Part shown: positions 1-6,083 of the stretch, one piece after another
Layout of the letters: each line of letters starts with the position of its first letter
Position numbering within the stretch: the stretch's first letter is position 1
NCBI GenBank assembly: GCA_002389265.1
Contig: DGOD01000217.1
Span: 8,095-18,947, forward strand
Reading direction: 5' to 3'
DNA from: Gammaproteobacteria bacterium UBA4475
Lineage (GTDB): Bacteria > Pseudomonadota > Gammaproteobacteria > Pseudomonadales > Azotimanducaceae
Length of the DNA: 10,853 bases
Program-made: the position numbers and the translations under genes
Notes under the pieces: model-generated
The model's database searches: none
What the model was told of the DNA's origin: nothing
What the model saw: only the letters and a program-made list of their open reading frames with translations

Positions 1-716
1 CCAACGGGATTGTCTCGGCTCGGTACAGAACCATGTCCCGCACGTCCATGGGCTATGAGTCGGGCCCGCCGCGGCGTCTTTTCAGCGGTGCCAATATCAA
101 AACTGAGGTACTTTCCGGTCATCGGGTCGATGGTGCCGCGGCCGCCTTCATTGATGGCAAACTCTGCATCAATCGCCGCTAGGTGATTTTCTATCATATA
201 GGTAATACCGAGGCCGCCACCGCCTTCTTCATCAGCCACTCCCAGGAAAATCACGTCACGGTCGAGTGGCACCTGACGGCGGTGGAGGGCGAGTAAAACT
301 TCAAAGGCGACGGCAACGATTCCCTTGTCGTCAGCGGCACCTCGACCAAAGATCTTGCCGTCTTTGACCGTTCCGGAGAATGGGTCGAAGGTCCAGTTAG
401 CACGTTCTACGGTAACCACATCCGTATGTCCCAACAACAGCAGCGGGCGTTTACTGCCATTGCCTTTGATGCGCGCGACGATACTCGCTCGACCCGGTGC
501 GGCCTCATAAATCGTCGACGCTATGCCCGCAGCATCCAGGCGTTGTTTCAGATAATTGGCGGCAAGATATTCATTGCCTTCGGGCTGCGAGGTGTCGAGC
601 CGTATCAGGTCAACCAGGGTTTGTTGAGCATCAGCCTCAAACTCGGCCCAATCGAGCGTCTCCGCCTGTGCCTGGCTTACCCAGAATGTCGCCAAGAGCC
701 ATATTAGTCGTCGCAT
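1..716 (-). CDS. M20-family zinc metallopeptidase, exported, 3' end outside the window
   Basis: The frame is open from an ATG at 714-716 to the left edge, giving about 238 N-terminal residues of a family usually 450-500 long. The C-terminal part, including the last metal-binding His, is missing. M20 enzymes are two-metal peptidases or deacylases acting on dipeptides and N-acyl amino acids. Visible motifs in the family's order are GHTDVV (metal His97 and Asp99), GRGAADDKG (bridging Asp129), DEEGGG (catalytic Glu163 and metal Glu164) and INEGG (Glu190). The start of the dimerisation domain (HGRAGHGS) follows. Residues 1-18 (MRRLIWLLATFWVSQAQA) are a classic cleavable signal peptide, so the enzyme is probably periplasmic. 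A weak AGGGTAA lies a few bases before the ATG. The gene is 93 nt downstream of the redoxin gene on the same strand and may be cotranscribed with it. The family is certain; the substrate cannot be read from this part. Confidence 0.93.
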   Translation of the reverse strand, partial: MRRLIWLLATFWVSQAQAETLDWAEFEADAQQTLVDLIRLDTSQPEGNEYLAANYLKQRLDAAGIASTIYEAAPGRASIVARIKGNGSKRPLLLLGHTDVVTVERANWTFDPFSGTVKDGKIFGRGAADDKGIVAVAFEVLLALHRRQVPLDRDVIFLGVADEEGGGGLGITYMIENHLAAIDAEFAINEGGRGTIDPMTGKYLSFDIGTAEKTPRRARLIAHGRAGHGSVPSRDNPV

Positions 717-731
717 AAATCTTACCCTAGG

Positions 732-797
732 TAATCACGTTTAAAATATTAGGCAGTCTGTCGTAGTTACTTTGTAGTAGCGAGTCTGCCGTGATTA
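732..797. repeat. Nested inverted repeat between the redoxin and M20 genes
   Basis: TAATCACG (732-739) is perfectly repeated in inverted form as CGTGATTA (790-797). Inside it, GGCAG (752-756) pairs with CTGCC (786-790) and TCG (761-763) with CGA (781-783). The left arm has an extra AT-rich stretch of 12 bases that would bulge out. It fills most of the gap between two minus-strand genes, so it could be an mRNA processing or attenuation structure, a weak terminator, or an operator for the peptidase gene. No run of T follows on the minus strand, so a standard intrinsic terminator is unlikely. The repeat is seen directly; its function is unknown. Confidence 0.5.
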
Positions 798-809
798 GTC
801 AGCCAAAGG

Positions 810-1388
810 TCATCGCTCCTGTTGTTCTAGCCAGCCTTGAATAGCCACAATCACCGTTTGATAATCTGGTCGCTGGCGATAGTCTGTATCTGCAAAACGC
901 ATAACAATATTACCGTTTGAGTCAACCAGCAACATCCCGGGGTGAGCGGCACCATGGAACCGATGGGCCGGACCGAATTGTTCATTCAGTACGCCAAATC
1001 GATCCGCATGCTGATGCTCAAGATCGGCAAGTAAGGGGTAGGTCACCTGGTATTGTCGTTGAAATCGGTTATTGATAGCCACTGAGTCCGAGGTCATGGC
1101 TGCAACATCAATCCCCAGCGGCGCGAGGGTCTGTTTAACGGCTTCCAGCTGCACGAGCTGGTTTTTGCAGTAGCTTCACCAATCACTGGAGCGATTGAAC
1201 TGAAACAGGAGTCCTGCTTTGCCCATCAAGGATTCATTATTCTGTAGGTTGCCCAAAGAATCTGGCGCATTAATGATGGGTAGGGGCGAACCGTCGGCTA
1301 GATCTGCCGCCCATTCTGCCTGTACCGGCTGGGTTGAAATTGCTAGTGCGAGCCAAATGAAGATCAGGCGGTAAGTCGCTGTAAACAT
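810..1388 (-). CDS. Secreted AhpC/TSA-type redoxin with selenocysteine (UxxC), read through an in-frame TGA
   Basis: One frame runs from ATG 1388 to a TGA at 810-812 with a single internal TGA at 1176-1178, giving 192 residues. The proposed Sec71 falls in DW-U-SYC-KNQL, where relatives have DWCxxCK; Cys74 is the only cysteine, so a Sec71-Cys74 selenenylsulfide would be the redox centre. Residues 1-24 are a signal peptide ending VQA, so the protein should act in the periplasm. The thioredoxin-fold pattern continues across the TGA: strand LLFQF before it, a helix (KNQLVQLEAVKQTL) and then AHPGMLLVDSNGNI with cis-Pro150. The likely role is thiol:disulfide exchange or peroxide/thiol reduction; the substrate is unknown. 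An in-frame GTG at 1400 is an alternative start, but ATG 1388 fits the signal peptide better and has GTGGAA upstream. Reading the TGA as Cys (sequencing error) or as a nonsense mutation are the alternatives; the hairpin at 1145-1161 favours selenocysteine. Confidence 0.82.
1145..1161 (-). promoter_or_regulatory. Bacterial SECIS-like hairpin just downstream of the Sec TGA
   Basis: On the minus strand CCAGCT (1161-1156), loop CGTGC (1155-1151) and AGCTGG (1150-1145) form a perfect 6-bp stem with a 5-nt loop. Exactly 20 nt separate the TGA from the first loop base, and the second loop base is G. Known bacterial SECIS elements lie inside the coding region right after the UGA, present a short apical loop about 16-37 nt away with a conserved G among its first two bases, and are bound by SelB. 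This hairpin meets those rules. An internal A-rich loop below the stem, closed by GC/GC, could extend it. Folding energy was not computed. Confidence 0.72.
1176..1178 (-). other. In-frame TGA read as selenocysteine (Sec71)
   Basis: Codons on the minus strand around this point read GAT TGG TGA AGC TAC TGC AAA. The TGA replaces the N-terminal, nucleophilic cysteine of the CxxC motif, the position where selenocysteine replaces cysteine in known bacterial redoxin selenoproteins. TGA differs from the Cys codons TGC and TGT by one base, so a point mutation would look the same at this codon alone. Automatic annotation would split the gene into an upstream ORF ending here and a downstream ORF starting at an in-frame GTG at 1152-1154, inside the hairpin. 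Confidence 0.8.
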
Positions 1389-1469
1389 AATAGATTCCAC
1401 TTTTTATGGCCGAGGTATCCTGCAGTGATTGCACTTTTAACGCTAAACCGACATCATCAAAGGCCACGC

Positions 1470-1625
1470 ATGTCAAATCACATCGAATGGCCGAATATCA
1501 ACATGCTTCCCTACCTTCAGAGTTTGCCAGATTCGGCCAGCATTGTTGCTATGCAGCCAGCTTATTATTTATCGCGACGTTTACTGGGATCGTGTCCCTC
1601 AACCCTGATGCCTATTGATGCCTAA
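1470..1625 (+). CDS. Possible 51-residue ORF overlapping the next gene's start
   Basis: ATG 1470 is preceded by AAAGG (1459-1463) with 6 nt spacing, a fair ribosome site. The frame reads 51 codons and ends at TAA 1623-1625, overlapping the ATG at 1618 of the next gene by 8 bases. I recognise no family, signal peptide or membrane segment, and the residue pattern could be chance. The arrangement matters because the downstream gene has no visible ribosome site, so this frame could serve as a leader that couples translation. It may equally be non-coding intergenic sequence between divergent genes. Confidence 0.25.
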   Translation: MSNHIEWPNINMLPYLQSLPDSASIVAMQPAYYLSRRLLGSCPSTLMPIDA

Positions 1626-2445
1626 AGCAAGCGCCTTGTCGCCAATATTGCGTTATTCAATATTGGCGTTACTGTGTCTGGCCGTGGGCACTGCCAGGGC
1701 TGCGACGATGGACGATTATAACCGAGCCAAAGAGCAAGCCCTTGTCGTGATGCGTCAGGATGATGGCCAGAAGGCCATCGACATGGTGATCACGATGAAC
1801 ACTGTCGAAGACGCAATGAAAATTTTCATGCTGATGACTCGAGATCTCTATTGGCAGAGTAAGAACCTTGGCGCCGCACTGGTCATTGGCAGGGCGGCTA
1901 TTCAGTTCAGCCTCATGGAATCGAGGCGCGTACTATCGCGAGATCCAACCCTGGCTTACACGCTTTCATCCCAGGCGCAGATGCTGGCGTATGACTTATC
2001 TTCCTATTGTTGGCCCGGTTGGCGTGAACCGGGTATCGTTATTCCAGAAGTCTTCCTGGTTCACGGTCAAGATTTAGCGAAGACCAACCTGCGGCTGGCG
2101 CAGGAGTTACGCAAAGGCAATTTGCCCATGAGTCATGCCTGGTGGCTGATAGGTGCTCATCAACTCGCACTTGGCCAATATGAACGGGCCCGAAAAGGCT
2201 TCGTCGAAGCGACCAAGTACGCGATCGCTGCACAAACGCGAGAAACTGAACTGCTTCTAAAAGGCTATCTCTATCTGGTAGAAATGCTCCAGGACCCGGA
2301 TAACTCACAATTGGTCGAAGAATTTGAATTCGTTCTTAAAGCACTTAACGAATCCCGAGAAGGCGAGTTTTTCAGCGACCAGTTGGAGACTGCTTATGCT
2401 GTGTTCGCCACCCCTTTGGCGATCGACGATGGCTCGAAGGGTTAG
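1618..2445 (+). CDS. Exported helical (TPR-like) protein of unknown function
   Basis: The 275-residue protein begins with a signal peptide (hydrophobic core ILALLCLAVG, cleavage after ARA at residue 28), so the mature protein is probably periplasmic. The rest is predicted to be mostly helical. Residues 173-204 match the TPR consensus: Trp175, Gly179, Gly186, Tyr188, Ala191, Phe195 and Ala198 fall at the expected spacing. The segments around 83-100 and 210-225 may be degenerate repeats. A Cys-Trp-Pro-Gly-Trp patch (131-135) stands out between the helices. No catalytic motif is visible, so a scaffolding or protein-binding role is only an inference. ATG 1618 was chosen over the TTG three bases earlier. 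There is no clear ribosome site, and translation may be coupled to the short ORF that overlaps it. The cupin gene follows 44 nt later on the same strand. Confidence 0.75.
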   Translation: MPKASALSPILRYSILALLCLAVGTARAATMDDYNRAKEQALVVMRQDDGQKAIDMVITMNTVEDAMKIFMLMTRDLYWQSKNLGAALVIGRAAIQFSLMESRRVLSRDPTLAYTLSSQAQMLAYDLSSYCWPGWREPGIVIPEVFLVHGQDLAKTNLRLAQELRKGNLPMSHAWWLIGAHQLALGQYERARKGFVEATKYAIAAQTRETELLLKGYLYLVEMLQDPDNSQLVEEFEFVLKALNESREGEFFSDQLETAYAVFATPLAIDDGSKG

Positions 2446-2478
2446 GCAGTGGCCGTGTTTAACAGGTGTCTATGCCTC

Positions 2479-2483
2479 AGGAG
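2479..2483 (+). promoter_or_regulatory. Ribosome binding site fixing the cupin start
   Basis: AGGAG lies 6 nt before ATG 2490. This selects that ATG over the in-frame GTG 2466 and ATG 2472, which would add eight or six residues and would place AGGAG inside the coding region. Confidence 0.75.
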
Positions 2484-2489
2484 AAGTCT

Positions 2490-3161
2490 ATGAAAAATGC
2501 TGACATGCAGCTCGCCTGTGTTGTGCATAGCCAGACACTGGCATGGGTCGAAAGCCCATCCCGACAGGTGCTCAGGAAACGCTTTCATCTTGTTGGCGCC
2601 GCAGAAGCCGGGCAGGTGACGTCTCTGGTCACTTATCAACCCGGGGCAAGCTTTTCCCGTCACGAACATGTTGACGGTGAGGAGATCCTAGTACTCGAAG
2701 GCGTGTTTTCGGATGAGCATGGTGATTGGCCCGCGGGCAGCTGGCTGCTGAACCCCGAAGGGTTTGCACACCAACCATTTTCCCGCGACGGCTGCCTATT
2801 GCTGGTCAAACTGCGCCAGTATACCGGCCAGCGGCAAGCCCAACTGTATTGGCCAACCATCCCGGTTAGCTCGGACCCAAGAGTCGGGGTGCTGCTGGAC
2901 GAACATGCCGGTGTGACCACGAGAATAGTGACACTGGCCGATGGTGAGGTATTTGAAAAGTATTATGCCTCTGGCGTCGAAGGATTTGTCGTCGCTGGTC
3001 AGCTGGTACTTGACGGGGCCACTTTCCATCAATATGACTGGTTCAGGTTGCCTGGCGGGAGTCAGCTAACCTTGATCTCAAGGGGCTGCACGATCTATCT
3101 GAAAGAGAATGCCGTGGCTGGTTTACGACACTGTGCTGATGCGGCTGAGGATACCCAGTGA
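2490..3161 (+). CDS. ChrR-type cupin protein (two cupin halves, one zinc site)
   Basis: The protein has 223 residues in two cupin-like halves, about 30-110 and 130-210. The first half carries the signature RHEHVDGEEILVLEG, then DEHGDWPAGSW, PEGFAHQPF and GCLLLVKLRQ, typical of the ChrR cupin-like domain. His58, His60, Glu64 and His94 have exactly the spacing (2, 4, 30) of the zinc ligands His141, His143, Glu147 and His177 of Rhodobacter sphaeroides ChrR, as I recall them. The second half lacks these ligands. In ChrR this domain senses singlet oxygen and releases sigma-E. Here there is no N-terminal anti-sigma domain and no ECF sigma gene nearby, so it is a stand-alone cupin that may bind a metal or act on an oxidised small molecule. 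The stop codon TGA shares one base with the ATG of rimJ, implying translational coupling. Confidence 0.85.
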   Translation: MKNADMQLACVVHSQTLAWVESPSRQVLRKRFHLVGAAEAGQVTSLVTYQPGASFSRHEHVDGEEILVLEGVFSDEHGDWPAGSWLLNPEGFAHQPFSRDGCLLLVKLRQYTGQRQAQLYWPTIPVSSDPRVGVLLDEHAGVTTRIVTLADGEVFEKYYASGVEGFVVAGQLVLDGATFHQYDWFRLPGGSQLTLISRGCTIYLKENAVAGLRHCADAAEDTQ

Positions 3162-3727
3162 TGTTTCGCCAGAAGTCATTACCCCACATCATAACCCCTC
3201 GCTGTCGATTGGCGCTGCTCGAACCGCATCAGGCGGAGATCATGGCGCAATTTCGTAATGCTAACCGGTTGCACCTGCGCCAATGGGAACCGACGAGATC
3301 AGACCAATTTTTTACCGCCGCTTATTGGGAGATTCAATTACGGATTGCCTTAAAGCACTTTCGTACGGGCAACAGTGTCTGTTTAGTGATAACAGATCCG
3401 GCTGAAACCGAAGTGATGGGCGTGTGTAACTACACTAATATCGTTCGCGGCACGATGATGTCTTGCCAGCTAGGCTATGCCCTGGCCAGTCGGCACCAGG
3501 GTCAGGGCATTATGTATGAGGCGCTGCAGGCCAGTCTTGACTATATTTTTGAGGAGGTGGGGTTGCACCGCGTGATGGCTAATTACCTACCACGGAATCA
3601 ACGCAGCGGGGATCTATTGGCAAGGCTGGGATTCAAAATTGAAGGCCATGCCGAGAAGTTTATGCAGATCAACGGCCGTTGGGAAGACCACGTGTTGACC
3701 TCGCGGATTAACCCCAACGAGTGCTAA
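3161..3727 (+). CDS. rimJ: Ribosomal protein S5 alanine N-acetyltransferase RimJ
   Basis: This GNAT-fold enzyme transfers acetyl from acetyl-CoA to the N-terminal alanine of ribosomal protein S5 in the cytoplasm; E. coli RimJ also has a role in ribosome assembly. It has 188 residues against 194 in E. coli. The acetyl-CoA pyrophosphate-binding loop is RHQGQG (111-116), in the family context LGYALASRHQGQG. Residues 139-158 (MANYLPRNQRSGDLLARLGF) are nearly the same as in E. coli RimJ, as is GRWEDHVLT near the C terminus. The start is ATG 3161, overlapping the cupin stop as TGATG; a GTG one codon earlier is less likely. Its TAA overlaps the stop of the convergent phosphatase gene. RimI and RimL are less similar in this diagnostic block. 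Confidence 0.9.
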   Translation: MFRQKSLPHIITPRCRLALLEPHQAEIMAQFRNANRLHLRQWEPTRSDQFFTAAYWEIQLRIALKHFRTGNSVCLVITDPAETEVMGVCNYTNIVRGTMMSCQLGYALASRHQGQGIMYEALQASLDYIFEEVGLHRVMANYLPRNQRSGDLLARLGFKIEGHAEKFMQINGRWEDHVLTSRINPNEC

Positions 3728-4536
3728 CTGAGGCGGGCACGCCCACCGAGTGACAGGTCTGCATCGAGCTCATGGACAAACCCTGGGCCGCCGAGATAGA
3801 TGCCACCGTCCACGTTAATGCATTGCCCACGGGCATAGATCCAGGCGCGCTCTACGGTCTCGGCAGGCGTGCCATTGGCCATGGAGATAGGGGTATGGCC
3901 GTGGACCAATTGTTGGGCGCCAAAGTAGCGCAGAATTTGATTGGCGCGGCGCTCACCGGTCATGGCCAGGGCAGAGAAACCTTCATGTTCTGAAAAATCT
4001 CTGAGCATGTGTTCCCAGCGGCTAAGGTCAGTGTCTTGGGTGAGATCGAAAAAGTGCTGGTTCACCGCATCCACTGTCCGGCCGTGCTCAACATAGAACA
4101 TCGCATCGGCATGCAGGAGCAAGATGTCACCCACCCGTTGCAAGGCAGGGAGTCGTTCAAGCCAATGAATATGAGCAGGTTTAAGACGTGCAAGCTCCGC
4201 GCTGTTGCCACCCCAACGGACCCACATCGCCTTAGCACTGACGCCCGAACCCGTGAGTTGCTCGCCAAATTTGTTGGCACACAGCAGCATGAGCTCATGA
4301 TTACCGAGTATGGCGTTAACATCACCACCTGCAGCTCGCGCCTGTATCTGCAGCTGCATGGTCAATTCAACGCACTCAACTCCCTTGTCACCACGATCAA
4401 AAAAATCGCCTATCAGCCACAGTTGATGTGTACCGCCGATCCATTGATCCGCACCATCACAGAGTAACTGGTCCTGCAAAAGACGGCGGTAGTCGTGCAG
4501 ATGGCCATGCAGGTCACCGATCACATAATGGGCCAT
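3724..4536 (-). CDS. PPP-type metallophosphatase (Shewanella-like/ApaH-like)
   Basis: The motifs of the two-metal phosphoesterase fold appear in order in a 270-residue protein: GDLHG (Asp8, His10), GDFFDRG (Asp44, Asp47, Arg48), GNHE (Asn79, His80), LLHADA (His142) and VHGHTP (His212, His214). These enzymes remove phosphate from phosphoserine/threonine or, in ApaH, cleave dinucleoside polyphosphates. The GG-V-ILGNHE-M block (70-83) and the late VDGGIYLGGPG resemble the Shewanella-like protein phosphatase subgroup more than ApaH; this is a judgement by eye. ATG 4536 is chosen because MAHYVIGDLHG then begins at the normal distance from the first motif. The same frame stays open upstream to 4695, but that part shows no family features. 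No signal peptide is seen, so it is cytoplasmic. It lies 188 nt downstream of the MraY-like gene; coexpression is possible. Confidence 0.85.
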   Translation of the reverse strand: MAHYVIGDLHGHLHDYRRLLQDQLLCDGADQWIGGTHQLWLIGDFFDRGDKGVECVELTMQLQIQARAAGGDVNAILGNHELMLLCANKFGEQLTGSGVSAKAMWVRWGGNSAELARLKPAHIHWLERLPALQRVGDILLLHADAMFYVEHGRTVDAVNQHFFDLTQDTDLSRWEHMLRDFSEHEGFSALAMTGERRANQILRYFGAQQLVHGHTPISMANGTPAETVERAWIYARGQCINVDGGIYLGGPGFVHELDADLSLGGRARLS

Positions 4537-4724
4537 AACATCGTCGTATAAACTAGGAAGAGCCGCTATTTTACCGGGTATAGCACCTGTTTTCGACCGC
4601 CGTTGGTAACCTCGGATCGACCGCAAGAGCGAACTCCAGGTGCCCGATGGCTGAACCTGGCCGCGGACGAGCAAACTGAGTTGATGCCAATGCACCTAAT
4701 CAAAATGCGTGCTCTAAATGCGGC

Positions 4725-5774
4725 CTATCTGATTTTCAGTAACAGGACCAACAGAATAGGTGTGCCAACGGCTTGCAGAAGCATGAAACGCACCAGCACC
4801 TGAGTATTCGACCAACCCAAGTTATGCCTCACATGATCATGCAGGGGGTAACGGACCTTGGCAAAAATACCAATCTTGAAAAAGCGCAGCAACACGACTT
4901 TGACCATACCGGTGGCGCCATTGGCGAGGACCATAAAGGCCACAACCAGAATTAGAAACGGATTGCCACTGGCGAGTACCAGCACCCCGAGCATTAATCC
5001 GATCGGCCGTGAGCCCGCATCGCCCATCATGACCGCGCTGGGATAGCTGTTATGCCACAGATAACCCGCCAGACAGCCAGTCATCACAAAAGCCAGAATA
5101 GCCCAATCAGCACCCAGTTCGTAATGAGGTACCAATAGGTATTCGGCGATCGCCGCGTGACCGACAATGCCATACAGAATAATGCCCAGGAACATCGTAC
5201 CTAGGCCTGACAGGCTGGCAGATAAGCCATCGACCCCATCGGTGCAGTTGGTGGCATTGATAGCCACCCAGATCAAGATTGTTGCACCGGGTATAAACAC
5301 AAACGGACTGATCTCAATCGCGTCCTTGAACAAAGGCAGCCAGATCACATAGGGCGCCATCTGACAAATAACCATTGAGGCCACGATCGCAATTCCCAGA
5401 TCAAAAGCACCGAGTTTGTATTCACTCCAACCGCCGACTGCGACATCATCCAGATAACCCACCAACATGGCCGCGAGCACACACAAGCAAATCTCAAAAA
5501 CTTGCCAATGAAAGGGTACGACCAGCAGACTGATGACCACAAACAAGGGAATAAACAGGATTCCCGCACTGACCGGCTTGCCGATGCTCTTATCGGCATC
5601 CACCGCAAACGCGCGACCGCGATCTGTCGGTAGCAGATGCCAATAACGTGGCAGCAACCACCAAGTCGATAAGGCGCCCAATGCGGCGCCCAGTCCCGCG
5701 AGAAAAATATAAGAGTTCAGTAAGCGGAACGGGCCTGCGATCTCTGAAAGATATTGGCCAAGGATGTATAACAA
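4725..5774 (-). CDS. MraY-like polyprenyl-phosphate sugar-1-phosphate transferase, divergent
   Basis: A polytopic inner-membrane protein of 349 residues (E. coli MraY has 360) with about ten hydrophobic segments. MraY makes lipid I by moving phospho-MurNAc-pentapeptide onto undecaprenyl phosphate. The family core is present: GYLDD (Asp109, Asp110), NCTDGVDGL (176-184), MGDAGS (250-255) and a C terminus ending VRFMLLQ...LLLKIR, close to MraY's. Two features differ: the MraY motif HHH-E-KGW is replaced by PLHDHVRHNLGW (310-321), and MGDAGS is followed by Arg-Pro. No mur or fts genes are adjacent, so this may be a second, specialised transferase (other sugar or peptide) or the organism's only MraY placed outside the dcw cluster. 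The start is TTG 5774, with GGAG 8 nt upstream; no ATG or GTG exists between it and the preceding in-frame stop, and the N terminus then aligns with that of E. coli MraY. Confidence 0.82.
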   Translation of the reverse strand: MLYILGQYLSEIAGPFRLLNSYIFLAGLGAALGALSTWWLLPRYWHLLPTDRGRAFAVDADKSIGKPVSAGILFIPLFVVISLLVVPFHWQVFEICLCVLAAMLVGYLDDVAVGGWSEYKLGAFDLGIAIVASMVICQMAPYVIWLPLFKDAIEISPFVFIPGATILIWVAINATNCTDGVDGLSASLSGLGTMFLGIILYGIVGHAAIAEYLLVPHYELGADWAILAFVMTGCLAGYLWHNSYPSAVMMGDAGSRPIGLMLGVLVLASGNPFLILVVAFMVLANGATGMVKVVLLRFFKIGIFAKVRYPLHDHVRHNLGWSNTQVLVRFMLLQAVGTPILLVLLLKIR

Positions 5775-6083
5775 GAGCGCGACTCCATTGAGAGCAAACA
5801 GCGAGTATAGGGCCTGGGAGGCAGAAAAGAATGAATGCTTCTTGGAGATCCGCCGTTATCACGACATTTTTGTAAAAAATGTCCGGATTACCTCAAACTC
5901 TGCTCGCCAACGACCAATATCGGGGGTAGGCAGCTAATCAACGGCGGAAGGATAGTCGATAATGACGGAGTGTAATGTTGCTGACATTGCTCAATTAGCC
6001 ACAGGCGTTATCGCTAGTAGACGCCAGTAGCTCTCGGCGAGCCATGCCTTGAGCCTACAGACGTCACTGCACCTGAGCCAAAA
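5775..6083. other. Non-coding stretch upstream of the MraY-like gene
   Basis: These 309 bases separate the LLM monooxygenase stop from the MraY-like start, both on the minus strand. I find no convincing gene in any frame. It should hold the promoter for the MraY-like gene; I cannot point to a good -35/-10 pair. The only clear structure is the perfect inverted repeat at 5863-5883. A weak GGCGT/ACGCC pair near 6002-6023 (5 bp, 12-nt loop) without a T run is not enough to call a terminator. Confidence 0.6.
5863..5883. repeat. Perfect 9-bp inverted repeat, candidate operator
   Basis: GACATTTTT and AAAAATGTC flank the trinucleotide GTA, a perfect 9-bp dyad. It lies about 90 bp upstream of the MraY-like start codon. 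The AT-rich arms with GAC/GTC ends and the 21-bp size suit a dimeric repressor or activator site. As a terminator for the upstream LLM gene it would be unusual: the stem is weak and no T tract follows on the minus strand. No regulator can be named from the sequence. Confidence 0.5.

Noticed and set aside
426..718. Plus-strand open frames within the M20 gene
   Set aside because: The minus strand encodes a clear M20 peptidase with all motifs here; the plus-strand frames show no family features.
810..1154. Reading the second half of the redoxin as a separate gene starting at GTG 1152-1154
   Set aside because: It would begin inside a helix after the active site, lack the first strand of the thioredoxin fold and has no ribosome site. 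The upstream frame continues it exactly.
1176..1178. The TGA as a nonsense mutation making a pseudogene
   Set aside because: No other damage is seen in the gene, the TGA lies precisely at the active-site Cys, and a SECIS-like hairpin follows at the right distance. It is kept as the main alternative until selABCD is checked.
4009..4467. A 152-codon plus-strand frame opposite the phosphatase gene
   Set aside because: It is antisense to the phosphatase motifs GDFFDRG and GNHE and has no ribosome site or recognisable domain.
4537..4695. N-terminal extension of the phosphatase from an upstream start
   Set aside because: The extra 53 residues have no family features, and MAHYVIGDLHG from ATG 4536 gives the usual distance to the first motif.
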